Source: Clostridiales bacterium (lineage in GTDB: Bacteria; Bacillota; Clostridia; Saccharofermentanales; Saccharofermentanaceae). From it: a stretch of DNA of 62,855 nucleotides. The notes under the pieces are model-generated. The model was not told where the DNA came from, searched no databases, and saw nothing but the letters and a program-made list of their open reading frames with translations. Positions within the stretch are counted from its first letter, which is position 1. Every line of letters starts with the position of its first letter. The stretch lies in the NCBI GenBank assembly GCA_017940895.1, contig JAGAXM010000001.1, positions 1 to 62,855 of the forward strand, in the 5' to 3' direction. Below, in pieces: positions 51,765 through 60,289 of this stretch. The translations under genes and the position numbers were made by a program.

Positions 51765-52694
51765 TTACGCTCCTTTTGCCCACCCTTCTATGGCTGCACA
51801 CACCTTGTTGTCTATGTCGATGCGTGTCTGACGGCACTCTTCTTTGTGTTCTTTTCCGGCCTTGAAGAGCCCTACGAACAGCGTGCTTCCTACGGGAAGT
51901 ATCGTCTTCATCATGCTCTCTGGAAAAACGAAATGCGTTCCGTGCTCGTATACCATGAATTCTGGTTCACACTCGTGCGGTTTGTTCTCAAGTCTCGTCT
52001 GTATTCTTCTTATGTATCTCGCTGTATCCCAAAGCACATCATCCTCGGCGCCGATCAGGAGCAGCTTGCCCTTGATGTTCTCGACTTTGATCATTTCTTC
52101 TTCCTGCAGAGGATGAAGTCTCTCTGACTCGTCGAAGAGTTTACGCGAGGCACAGAAATCTCCGCCTGCTTTCGACTCTTCCTTTATTCTCATGCCGTAC
52201 TCGGGGTGTCGGTATGCGAATGGAAGATAAGGAAGCGGCTTGCCCTGCCGGGAGACCGTGGATTCGCCTTCTCCCGGCCACTCTTCGTAGCCGTCCCTTT
52301 TGCCTCTGTAGAAGCCTTCCATGACGAAGTCGGACGGACTCATAGCAATGGTAAGAGTTATCTCGGGATAGAAAGACGCTGCGATGAGTGAGAACATCGC
52401 GGTAGTTGATGCACCTGCAAGCGCGAACTTTTTGTTCCCCTTTGACTTCAAGTAATCGATCGAGGCTCCGATGCGTTCGACCGGAAGATTATGATGTCCG
52501 TAATCCTTATGCGCAGGGGAGAGGGTCAGTACGTTTACACCGAACTTCTTATGAAGCCATTTTGCTCCGCACTTGGCGATATAGTCTTCGCAGTCGTCGC
52601 CCAACATCGCGATTACCGCACACTCTGAAGACCCTCCTTCATAAGGCCAGTAACATCCATAAAACCCTTTGTCTGTTTCCTTTATCTTCTTCAT
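51765..52694 (-). CDS. BAAT-type acyl-thioesterase-like alpha/beta hydrolase
   Basis: This 309-residue protein resembles the C-terminal domain of bile-acid acyltransferase / acyl-CoA thioesterases. It has the nucleophile elbow LAGASTTAM (Ser), Asp in IGAEDDVLWD and His in YEHGTHFVFPES, a complete triad. The usual GxSKG(G) form is altered to GASTT. It lies between TetR-3 and the ABC pump in one operon. It may hydrolyse acyl amides or esters of an exported compound; the substrate is unknown. Confidence 0.8.
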   Translation of the reverse strand: MKKIKETDKGFYGCYWPYEGGSSECAVIAMLGDDCEDYIAKCGAKWLHKKFGVNVLTLSPAHKDYGHHNLPVERIGASIDYLKSKGNKKFALAGASTTAMFSLIAASFYPEITLTIAMSPSDFVMEGFYRGKRDGYEEWPGEGESTVSRQGKPLPYLPFAYRHPEYGMRIKEESKAGGDFCASRKLFDESERLHPLQEEEMIKVENIKGKLLLIGAEDDVLWDTARYIRRIQTRLENKPHECEPEFMVYEHGTHFVFPESMMKTILPVGSTLFVGLFKAGKEHKEECRQTRIDIDNKVCAAIEGWAKGA

Positions 52695-52698
52695 GATC

Positions 52699-53289
52699 TT
52701 ACTCCTTGAATATCTGATCGAGTATGCTCTCGATAATGGTGTCTATAGTCTTCTCATATACCGCTTCGTGCAGTTCTTCTCTTGCCTGTGATGTGATGAC
52801 CAGGATCTTGCTCAGGTTCGCGACAAGGAGCAGATCCACATCTTCTCTTACGCCGTCGAGGTGTTGAAGCAGACCTGCGGTTATTGCACCTTCCTTCTCG
52901 GCGTCCGGGATAAAGGCCTCTGTCTTGTGTATAAGCTGTCCCTCGTCCTCGAGTGTCATGTGAGGGTAGATGCTGATCTCCGCGTCGATGAGCGCCTTGA
53001 AGTAGTTTCTTGCATCCTCACGCCCGAGCCTTCTTCTGCCTTCCATGACATCTTTATCGATAAGCTGAGGAATCATGATCATTCTTCTGTACATGATAAG
53101 ATCTGCAATGTATTCCTCTTTATTTTTCCAGAAGTGATAGAAAGTTCCCTTGGCAATGTCTGCAGCCTCGGTGATCTTGGAGATCGTGGTGTGTGTCATC
53201 CCGTATTCTTTGATCAGCGGGAAGCCTGCTTCAAGCATGATCAGCCTGAGCTGCTCCTTCTCATTTCCCGTAAATATTCTCTTCGGCAT
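52699..53289 (-). CDS. TetR-family regulator of hydrolase-ABC operon
   Basis: This 196-residue TetR regulator has the helix-turn-helix YGMTHTTISKITEAADIAKG, then TFYHFWKNKEEYI. The start at 53289 has an AAGGAG site that overlaps its presumed operator (53298-53328). It heads the operon with hydrolase and ABC genes, so it is likely autoregulated and controls the pump. Metal boxes in the shared promoter region add a second input. Confidence 0.88.
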   Translation of the reverse strand: MPKRIFTGNEKEQLRLIMLEAGFPLIKEYGMTHTTISKITEAADIAKGTFYHFWKNKEEYIADLIMYRRMIMIPQLIDKDVMEGRRRLGREDARNYFKALIDAEISIYPHMTLEDEGQLIHKTEAFIPDAEKEGAITAGLLQHLDGVREDVDLLLVANLSKILVITSQAREELHEAVYEKTIDTIIESILDQIFKE

Positions 53290-53297
53290 GTTTGCTC

Positions 53298-53328
53298 CTT
53301 GTGACCAAAATCGCAGAACGGTCACAAG
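53298..53328 (-). promoter_or_regulatory. TetR-3 operator overlapping the ribosome site
   Basis: The arms CTTGTGACC (53298-53306) and GGTCACAAG (53320-53328) are perfect over nine bases with a 13-base centre. On the reverse strand the left arm overlaps the AAGGAG site of tetR-3. Confidence 0.75.
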
Positions 53329-53329
53329 T

Positions 53330-53395
53330 AAGTTAGCACGAGCTAACCGCGATGTCAACATAAAGTTAGCATAGGGTAACAGGCGGTGCTATAAT
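53330..53395. promoter_or_regulatory. Divergent promoters with two DtxR-type boxes
   Basis: GTTAGCACGAGCTAAC (53332-53347) covers the -10 and spacer of a leftward promoter whose -35 is TTGACA (53353-53358, reverse strand). GTTAGCATAGGGTAAC (53365-53380) sits at the -35 position of a rightward promoter with TATAAT at 53390-53395. Confidence 0.8.
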
Positions 53396-53417
53396 AAATG
53401 CTCAGAGGGGCATAAGC

Positions 53418-54128
53418 ATGAGCGGGTTTAATACTATAGGCATCAGCAGTGAATTCGATAAGGCGCGTATCGCGCATCTGTTTAAGATCGGTATAGTGGC
53501 TGCCGTTATGGTACTTATCGGAGACATGATCCTCGGTTGGGGAACTGCAGACGGATCATTATCCGGCGCGGATCAGTATTTCTCGCGTTATCTTGAAGTA
53601 TCTAATGCACGAATTGTCTGGTCGGCAGTCCTCGGTCTTATAGGTATCCCGCTCGAGAGTCTCTGTTACTTTGGTGTTTACCGCTGCATAGCGGTTAAGT
53701 CTGAGAAATACGCACACTTATACAGAAGCGGCATTCTCGGAATGCTCGCGTTCGGAGGGTTCGTTCATGTTGTATGCTGTGCAGTTATTTATCACTTCAA
53801 ATCGATATATGCTTTGAATCCTGAGGCAGCGGCTGACAGTGCGATAAAGTTTGCATTGTATTTCCTTGTGCCTGTTACGGGTATCTTCTTCGTATTCTTC
53901 CTGCTTGCTGTCGTAACGCAGATTATTGTTTTCTCGAAGGGGCTTACACCGTTTCCCAAGTGGTGTGCTGTCTTCTCGATCGTATCGGGGCTCATGGTGA
54001 TAATTATCATGAAGATTATCGGCAACTATCCGTTTACTAACGCTCTGTCTACAGGCTGGATCAGCCTCGGCAGTATATGGACATTCGGCGGTCTGTTAAT
54101 CAATTTGAAAGGTGTGGAGAAGTCATGA
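53418..54128 (+). CDS. GD-motif membrane protein (DUF6796-like), copy 3
   Basis: This 236-residue protein has about six helices. HLFKIGIVAAVMVLIGDMIL holds the Gly-Asp motif of the first helix, and the C-terminal FPKWCAVFSIVSGLMVIIIM followed by ALSTGWISLGSIWTFGG matches the other copies. A GAGGGG site precedes the ATG. The stop overlaps the start of the following ATC hydrolase gene (ATGA), so the pair is translationally coupled. It is metal-box controlled. Confidence 0.68.
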   Translation: MSGFNTIGISSEFDKARIAHLFKIGIVAAVMVLIGDMILGWGTADGSLSGADQYFSRYLEVSNARIVWSAVLGLIGIPLESLCYFGVYRCIAVKSEKYAHLYRSGILGMLAFGGFVHVVCCAVIYHFKSIYALNPEAAADSAIKFALYFLVPVTGIFFVFFLLAVVTQIIVFSKGLTPFPKWCAVFSIVSGLMVIIIMKIIGNYPFTNALSTGWISLGSIWTFGGLLINLKGVEKS

Positions 54129-54763
54129 AATACTCGGGTTTGCCTGCGGGAATGTGGATGCTGTATAAGAAGCCTTTTCGGGAAGGACTTGTGTCTTACT
54201 TGGGGTTCACGGCAGAAGAAGCAAAGACGATAGCGAAAGCTGCGGGTCCCGACTACAAGGCGATAATAAATAAGATCCCGGAGTTCGAGAAGGGCGACAG
54301 ATTCGTCACGAACATCGTTAACTGCGCGCTTCTTGTCGCGTTCCTGAAGAACATGAGCAGGCGCCCGTCTGTGGAGGACCTGACCGTATTCTACGAGAAG
54401 GCGATGACGAATCCTTTTACGAGGATGTTCTGCAGGAAGGCAGGGAGATCCAAGTTTACTCCCAAGGATACCGAAGCGCAGAAAGCAACAGCGGCGATGC
54501 GCGCCGGTGACCGGAATAAGTATTCTTGGAACATGGATTACATTCCGTATGAGGACGGCAGCGGATATGAGGCGAGGTTCTATACCTGCGGCATCTGCAC
54601 TCTCATGAGAGAATACGGCTTCTTTGATCTCGTGCCCGCGATGTGCCACCTCGATTATGTCATGAGTGACATGGGCGGCGCGTCAACGTTCGTGCGCGAA
54701 TATACACTCGCATCCGGCGGTCCTTACTGCGACTGCGGATACAAAAAGAGATCTAAAGTCTGA
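54125..54763 (+). CDS. ATC hydrolase-family protein, third copy
   Basis: This 212-residue protein has the family signature FYTCGICTLMREYG, VPAMCHLDYVMSD, REYTLASGGPYCDCGYKKRS. The C-x2-D and C-D pairs of the other copies are kept. It starts four bases before the membrane-protein stop, directly coupled to it. The repeated pairing with a GD-type membrane protein suggests that the two act on one substrate at the membrane. Homology to the thiazoline hydrolase is clear, but its activity is unproven. Confidence 0.82.
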   Translation: MKYSGLPAGMWMLYKKPFREGLVSYLGFTAEEAKTIAKAAGPDYKAIINKIPEFEKGDRFVTNIVNCALLVAFLKNMSRRPSVEDLTVFYEKAMTNPFTRMFCRKAGRSKFTPKDTEAQKATAAMRAGDRNKYSWNMDYIPYEDGSGYEARFYTCGICTLMREYGFFDLVPAMCHLDYVMSDMGGASTFVREYTLASGGPYCDCGYKKRSKV

Positions 54764-55654
54764 TCATATACCTATGCTGGAGCCGTGTACGCTGCCGTGA
54801 AGGACTCCGTAGACGAAGAAAGTGCCGATAAGAAGGAAGACCGCGATTAATACGATAGAGCCAAATGTTCCTCTTAAAGACGGATTCATTATCGAGCCGG
54901 GATTATTTTTGTTGACACGGATAGTAACCGGACCTCTTGCGATCTTAGAATCAATACCGGCAGCGAGCGTGTCGTAGAATGCGATCATCTGCTGACCGTC
55001 GATCATGTACTTGAAGACGGGCGAGTGATGCCAGTGGATATGTGTGTGGTTATCGTTATCAGTGGATTCGGTTCTTAATCTGACATAACCGATGCACTCG
55101 GCTTCGATTTCTCTTGTGTAAATTCTGATGCTTCTTGTAAGGAACAAAACGAGCCTTACTGCTTTATAAGCAGCCATGACGAGCAAAAAGATGCCTGCCA
55201 TAAAAAATGAGCACTCCCAGTCCGTCGCGAAAGGCAGGTTAAACCACATAACGGGGATCGCGATGGCTTCTGCAATAAGGAGGACACCTGCGATTGTTTC
55301 TGCAAGTTTGTCTTTGGTGTAGCTGAATTTATCGTAAGACTTGTTGCTTCTGATCTTCATTAATCCGATGTAGCCGCACAGGAAAGCAGCGCCCATATGA
55401 AAGACCAGGTGTCTTCCGCACGGCAGCACGCGGGTAAGGACAAATGCGATTATCAGTGAGATGATAAGGCCCAATGCTCCGATGCCGAATTCTTTAAGGT
55501 TGTTTACCATGACGACAGGCTTGCCGTTGTTTGCCTCGCGCACCTGCTCGCTTCGTCTTAACATATACTCACGGGTGAAGTCGGAATTATAACGCCCAAC
55601 CTCCTGATTCTCGCTGTAAACCAGATCACAATGCTGTACTTTATCGTAGATCAT
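54764..55654 (-). CDS. DUF3592-like membrane protein
   Basis: This 296-residue protein has an N-terminal soluble part, about five membrane helices, and a DUF3592-like beta domain (CIGYVRLRTESTDNDNHTHI, FKYMIDGQQMIAFY) followed by a last helix. The His-rich sequence HTHIHWHHS near residue 205 could bind metal. The start has an AAAGGAG site. It shares an operon with the lipoprotein upstream, with 14 bases between. Its function is unknown. Confidence 0.6.
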   Translation of the reverse strand: MIYDKVQHCDLVYSENQEVGRYNSDFTREYMLRRSEQVREANNGKPVVMVNNLKEFGIGALGLIISLIIAFVLTRVLPCGRHLVFHMGAAFLCGYIGLMKIRSNKSYDKFSYTKDKLAETIAGVLLIAEAIAIPVMWFNLPFATDWECSFFMAGIFLLVMAAYKAVRLVLFLTRSIRIYTREIEAECIGYVRLRTESTDNDNHTHIHWHHSPVFKYMIDGQQMIAFYDTLAAGIDSKIARGPVTIRVNKNNPGSIMNPSLRGTFGSIVLIAVFLLIGTFFVYGVLHGSVHGSSIGI

Positions 55655-55668
55655 ATCGTTCTCCTTTA

Positions 55669-56229
55669 TCAGTCAAAATAGAAAGTAACTGTTGTGTTGT
55701 CCACATCATCGTATATGCAGTTCTCCTGAGCATAGTCCTCATCTTCGACTGTTAATTCGAACAGCACCTGCTCATAGTCGCCCAATATGTACCACTGATA
55801 GATATGAGTATCTTCTGTCTGAATCTCGAACGAAGCGAAACCGGTGTCATTGATTCCGCCCATGCCTGTCATTGTAACCGCATCTTCTCCATATTCCTCC
55901 GTGAGGATGGGATACTCGATGTTGGCGAACGAGTAGCCTTCTTCATGCGAATACTCATTAGTCTCGTGAGTTACTGTCACGCTGTAAGGTCGGTCAGGAT
56001 TGTCGAGATCTGTCTTAAGACAGTAAGAATGAGTATGCGAATGACCCGAACCGATCTCGGTCCAACCGGGTGAGAAGTAATAGTGCCCGAAGGCTTCGTC
56101 GCATACCAGCGGCGTTTCCGCTATCCTGCTTTCCTCGGCATTCAGATAACGCTCTCTCGCACGGCAAGCCGTAAAGCTTAATGCCAATGCCGGTACCATC
56201 AGTACGGTAATTACTTTCTTTATATTCAT
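55669..56229 (-). CDS. Small lipoprotein of unknown function
   Basis: The N terminus MNIKKVITVLMVPALALSFTAC ends in a lipobox Cys, giving a membrane-anchored outer protein of about 165 mature residues, rich in Glu, Asp, Tyr and His (HSHTHSYC). The start at 56229 is chosen because GGATGG lies about seven bases upstream; a longer start at 56241 is possible. It precedes the DUF3592-like gene in one transcript. It is not recognised further. Confidence 0.65.
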   Translation of the reverse strand: MNIKKVITVLMVPALALSFTACRARERYLNAEESRIAETPLVCDEAFGHYYFSPGWTEIGSGHSHTHSYCLKTDLDNPDRPYSVTVTHETNEYSHEEGYSFANIEYPILTEEYGEDAVTMTGMGGINDTGFASFEIQTEDTHIYQWYILGDYEQVLFELTVEDEDYAQENCIYDDVDNTTVTFYFD

Positions 56230-56313
56230 AACAGAATCCATCCCAATCTCAGATTAGTTAGAGTATAACAGTATAAGCGCGGCGGATGATTTAAGATTTG
56301 TTTAATCGTGCAA

Positions 56314-56343
56314 GTTAGATAAGACTAACTGCGGTGTTATAAT
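56314..56343 (+). promoter_or_regulatory. DtxR-type box and promoter of the ZIP gene
   Basis: GTTAGATAAGACTAAC (56314-56329) sits at the -35 position, and TATAAT (56338-56343) follows in the context GGTGTTATAAT, the same architecture as at 41031 and 53365. Confidence 0.85.
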
Positions 56344-56361
56344 CATTTGGGGGAGACAAAA

Positions 56362-57141
56362 ATGGATTTTGCAGTTATACAAGGAATACTCATACCGTTC
56401 ATAGGCACCTCGCTCGGTGCCGCATGCGTGTTCTTTCTTAAGAATGCGATAAGCACTAAGACCGAGAAGGCTCTGCAGGGCTTCGCTTCAGGCGTTATGG
56501 TGTCTGCGTCATTCTTCAGTTTGCTGCTCCCCGCGATCGAACAGAGCAGTGATATGGGCAGATGGGGATTCGCCCCCGCAGGTATAGGCTTCATGATCGG
56601 AATGCTCTTCCTGCTCGTACTCGATAAACTCGTTCCGCATACACATATGGATAACATTGAAGAGGGTGTGAGAAGCGGGCTTAAGAAGACGACCAAACTC
56701 ATACTCGCAGTTACTATTCACAATATCCCTGAGGGCATGGCAGTAGGCGTTATATATGCAGGCTGGATGTACGGCAACTCGGGCATCACGCTCGCGGGTG
56801 CGATCGCTTTGTCTGCTGGTATCGCGATACAGAATTTCCCCGAGGGCGCGATCGTGTCCATGCCGCTTCGTGCGGAAGGCATGTCCAAGGGTAAGACATT
56901 CCTGTATGGTGTGCTGTCGGGCGCGGTAGAGCCTGTGGGTGCTCTCGCGGTTATACTCGCAGCAAGTGTTTTCGTGCCGGTAATGCCGTATTTTCTGAGC
57001 TTCGCTGCAGGCGCGATGATCTACGTTGTAGTGGAGGAGTTGATCCCGGAGATGAGTGAAGGTGAGCACTCGAACATCGGAACGATATGTTTCGCGATAG
57101 GTTTCACGATAATGATGGCGCTCGACGTGGCGCTGGGGTAA
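56362..57141 (+). CDS. ZIP-family metal transporter
   Basis: This 259-residue importer of divalent metal (Zn2+, Fe2+ or Mn2+) has eight helices. The two metal-binding helices carry HNIPEGMAVGVI and IQNFPEGAIVSMPL, the standard ZIP pattern with Asn/Gln in the second. A His-containing loop (HTHMDNIEEG) lies between helices. The ATG at 56362 has GGGGGAG upstream; a TTG five codons earlier sits on that site. The metal-box promoter places it in the same regulon as the Feo loci, so iron or manganese uptake is likely. Confidence 0.9.
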   Translation: MDFAVIQGILIPFIGTSLGAACVFFLKNAISTKTEKALQGFASGVMVSASFFSLLLPAIEQSSDMGRWGFAPAGIGFMIGMLFLLVLDKLVPHTHMDNIEEGVRSGLKKTTKLILAVTIHNIPEGMAVGVIYAGWMYGNSGITLAGAIALSAGIAIQNFPEGAIVSMPLRAEGMSKGKTFLYGVLSGAVEPVGALAVILAASVFVPVMPYFLSFAAGAMIYVVVEELIPEMSEGEHSNIGTICFAIGFTIMMALDVALG

Positions 57142-57143
57142 AG

Positions 57144-57338
57144 TTAAGCCTGCAGTATCTGTTTTAAGGAAACAAGCACGAGCGGCAGGTACATTAAGAC
57201 GGGATTCAGGCGCTGCCACAGGCCTTCGTTGTTGACGGCAGTGCCCGTGAACTCTTCCTTATCAGACATTACAAACAGCGCGAAAAACACCAGCGCTGCG
57301 AGCAGAGCATACCAACCTAATATAACCAATCTATCCAT
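57144..57338 (-). CDS. Small two-helix membrane protein
   Basis: This 64-residue protein starts MDRLVILGWYALLAALVFFA, with one long and one shorter hydrophobic helix separated by a polar loop (DKEEFTGTAVNNEG). AAGGAGAG precedes the ATG, supporting a real gene. It converges with the ZIP gene and stops two bases after it. It is unrecognised. Confidence 0.55.
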   Translation of the reverse strand: MDRLVILGWYALLAALVFFALFVMSDKEEFTGTAVNNEGLWQRLNPVLMYLPLVLVSLKQILQA

Positions 57339-57383
57339 GACAATCTCTCCTTAGATATTCCAAAAGAATTCTATCAGAAATCC

Positions 57384-57494
57384 ATTGCCAAAATCATTGG
57401 CTAAAATTGAAATCAGCCAACGTTTCAGACAATAGAGGGCTCCTATTGCCAAATTTACTGGCTAAATTTGAAATTAGCCAACAATTCAGACAAC
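57384..57494. repeat. Two imperfect 50-bp direct repeats
   Basis: 57384-57433 and 57445-57494 are about 75-80 per cent identical by eye, both starting ATTGCCAAA and ending CAGACAA. Each contains an inverted pair of the type TGGCTAA/TTAGCCA with an 8-base centre. They fill the gap between the small membrane protein gene and the ABC terminator. Confidence 0.7.
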
Positions 57495-57529
57495 GGGACC
57501 GGTGGATTATCGTATTGTCTTGGGTGATC

Positions 57530-57573
57530 AAAAAATCCCGGCGGCGATCCCGTTAAAGAGACCGACCGCCGGG
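57530..57573 (-). terminator. Terminator of the third ABC operon
   Basis: On the reverse strand CCCGGCGG (57566-57573) pairs with CCGCCGGG (57537-57544), followed by a run of six T, just after the permease stop. Confidence 0.88.
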
Positions 57574-57580
57574 CAAATTC

Positions 57581-60277
57581 TTATTCCACGTTCTTGAGGG
57601 CTACATCCATCGGGATCTTTTTTATCCTGAAGAAGTCTATGATTGATACGAACGCATATCCGATAAGCAGATATACAACGGACAGAACCATCGACAGAGG
57701 CGACATATAGAAGGCGAAGTAACCGTCCATCTGAAGCACGAATACCTTGAAGATCCAGATCATCAGGAAGTAACCGACGACGAAGCTTATCAAAGCCACG
57801 ATGGTAACCACGATGGCTGTCGGAATGATATACAGTGAGCCGATCTCAGAGTTTCTGAATCCTAAGATCTTAACCATCGAGATCGAGTGCTCGTTACGCT
57901 CGATGATGATCTTCGCGAGAAGATAGATCAGCGCTGCTGCAAGTACGATCAGGACATACTTGAAGACGTCTATGATGCCGCCCATCGAGTGATTCAGCTG
58001 AGCTGTTACTTTCGTTATATCTTCGACGGTGATGACGACTGCGATATCCTCATCATCGATATCGGTGATCTCGTTACGGGAGAAGAAGCCCGAGAACTCA
58101 TCCGCCTTGTTGCCGAAGACTGAATTGAAGTTGCCGTTGTTCATGAATACCGCGATGCCGCCGTCGTAATCGACGATGCCGTCTACGATGAACTCATAAG
58201 ACTTGTTCTCGTACTCTTCGTTAAGTGTGATCACATCGCCGGCTTTAAGCCCGAACTTAGTCGCGAATGCACTTGAGGCATAGAGGTGATATTCATCCAT
58301 ATCTGCGGGGATGCTGACGTATGCGCTGTCATCAACTATACCGTATACAGTCACGCTCTCGTCTCCGCCGCTTCCCATACCGGATCTTACCGAATCGTTG
58401 TGGTTCTTGGGATACAAAAGTGTTGTTGATGAGAATTCTTCTGCTGTTTCCTCTGAAGTCGTTATGATATTGCCGTCAGAGTCCTTATAACCCATCAGCA
58501 TATACTGGTAATCCGCGAATATCATCTCGGGCGCCTTCTCGCCATAATTGTCAAGCGAATCCGGCAGACCGAATGCGAAACACATCATGAGCTCGATGAG
58601 GATTACACCGAAGATGAGAACTGCGTAGTTAGGCATGTTCTGGAACAGTATCCTTATTCTGAAGCGCTTCATGAAAGACCACGCGGGGATCCTTCTTGCC
58701 TTGGAACGTTTGCTCTTCGTCAGATCGTGGCGAAGGAACTTGAGCGGGCTTAACTGCAGCTTCTTAACGATAACGAAAAGGTTGATGCAGAACATCAGAA
58801 GCAGCGGGATTACCGTCGTCTTTACAAGCGCGATGGAACTCCACGTCAGCTTCGGTGTAGGCAGGCTGTAGCTCTGGTAGTACAGATTTACTGCCACATC
58901 TCTGAAAGCGGTATAGCCGAGGATGTTGCCGACGATGGCGCCCACGAAAGTAACGATAAGCGGCATCGTCATATAGTGCACCACAAGCTCGTCTTTGCTG
59001 TAACCCGATGCACGGAGAGTACCGATAACGGAAGCTTCTTTGTCGATCGTGTTGCTGATCGTGATCGCGAAGATGAATGCGATAACTGCGATCAGGATGT
59101 AGCACAGGATACTTGTTCCTGTTGAGTCACCTTCAATATCGGAAGGAGCGAAATTGCTGGCCTGTCTCAAGTACTCCGGAAGGTAATCGTCAATCTCGTT
59201 GTCGTCTACGAGAGTCTGTGTGATCAGGCTCTTAAGGAAGCTGTCGGAGAAATCGGCAGCCTCGACCTTGTCAGCGGGCTTGGTCTCATAGAAGAAAGCG
59301 TAGCTGTAGTGGGTTCTCGATGTCAGTGCCTCAAAAGCGTCCGGTGTAAGCATCGCGACGTCAAAGCCGAATGCGTCGAACATCAGATCCGTGTTGGACT
59401 CGTGCAATGTCAGGTAATTACAGTAGGAAAGAAGACCCGTGATCTCATACTCGCGTCCGCCTACAGTGATCGTGTCGCCGATAGTAACGCCGACATTATC
59501 TGCGTGCATTCTGTCGATCGCGATCTCCGAAGAAGTCTCAGGTGCACGGCCTTCGATGAAGGACGCCATATCGACTGTAGAGTCGCTTCTGAAGATCCTT
59601 ACTGTGCCGTCTTCTTCACCGTCATTATTGTGGTCCTCGGGCTCGTTGTGATAGAAGTTCTCGAAGATCGTTACGGGAACGGGAGTGAAGCTCTCATCGT
59701 TAAGATTGTATTCTTCCGCGATATCGTCCCACTCTTCGTCTACAGCCTCGATTACTGCATCATGAGCCTCCGCATATGCCTCCTCGACAGCCTCGGCAAA
59801 CTCATCCGAGTTACGCGCTTCTTCAAGTGCATCCTCGAAGTTCTCTTCCATCGCAGTGTCGATCTGCGCCTGTATCATCTCTTCGTCTGTGATGCCGTAA
59901 GCCTCACACTGCTCGCGTACAGCATCTTCGATACCGGCAGCGACCTGATTGTTCAGCTCTTCCTCGATCGCATCGGCAACCTCGGCGTCAGCCTCTTCCA
60001 TTCCTTCGTCGATAAAGTACTGACGCACGTCAGCCTTCTCGCCCGTGCTTAAAGCTGCCAGCAACTCGGGAGAAGCCTCATGCGAAAGCTCGAAAGAACC
60101 GTCTTCGAGGTTCAGGTCCGTGCGTCCCTTTTCGATAGAGTAGAGCATGCTGTCGTGACCGACGTACATACCGGAGATGACTCCGATCATGAGCACCATG
60201 AACAGGATTATTACCGCATACTTATGCCAATCCGCCGCGAGTTCTTTGGGGATTCTTTTTACAAGGGGATTTCTCAT
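57581..60277 (-). CDS. FtsX-type ABC permease with acidic helical outer region
   Basis: This 898-residue permease has one N-terminal helix, a large outer domain, and two FtsX blocks (residues about 390-510 and 770-890). Residues about 65-200 are exceptionally rich in Glu, Asp and Ala (for example EEADAEVADAIEEELNNQ), predicted to be a long charged helical region outside the cell. An AAGGGGG site precedes the ATG. It is co-transcribed with the ATPase and ends at a strong terminator. The substrate is unknown. Confidence 0.9.
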   Translation of the reverse strand: MRNPLVKRIPKELAADWHKYAVIILFMVLMIGVISGMYVGHDSMLYSIEKGRTDLNLEDGSFELSHEASPELLAALSTGEKADVRQYFIDEGMEEADAEVADAIEEELNNQVAAGIEDAVREQCEAYGITDEEMIQAQIDTAMEENFEDALEEARNSDEFAEAVEEAYAEAHDAVIEAVDEEWDDIAEEYNLNDESFTPVPVTIFENFYHNEPEDHNNDGEEDGTVRIFRSDSTVDMASFIEGRAPETSSEIAIDRMHADNVGVTIGDTITVGGREYEITGLLSYCNYLTLHESNTDLMFDAFGFDVAMLTPDAFEALTSRTHYSYAFFYETKPADKVEAADFSDSFLKSLITQTLVDDNEIDDYLPEYLRQASNFAPSDIEGDSTGTSILCYILIAVIAFIFAITISNTIDKEASVIGTLRASGYSKDELVVHYMTMPLIVTFVGAIVGNILGYTAFRDVAVNLYYQSYSLPTPKLTWSSIALVKTTVIPLLLMFCINLFVIVKKLQLSPLKFLRHDLTKSKRSKARRIPAWSFMKRFRIRILFQNMPNYAVLIFGVILIELMMCFAFGLPDSLDNYGEKAPEMIFADYQYMLMGYKDSDGNIITTSEETAEEFSSTTLLYPKNHNDSVRSGMGSGGDESVTVYGIVDDSAYVSIPADMDEYHLYASSAFATKFGLKAGDVITLNEEYENKSYEFIVDGIVDYDGGIAVFMNNGNFNSVFGNKADEFSGFFSRNEITDIDDEDIAVVITVEDITKVTAQLNHSMGGIIDVFKYVLIVLAAALIYLLAKIIIERNEHSISMVKILGFRNSEIGSLYIIPTAIVVTIVALISFVVGYFLMIWIFKVFVLQMDGYFAFYMSPLSMVLSVVYLLIGYAFVSIIDFFRIKKIPMDVALKNVE

Positions 60278-60289
60278 GATGACACCCCC

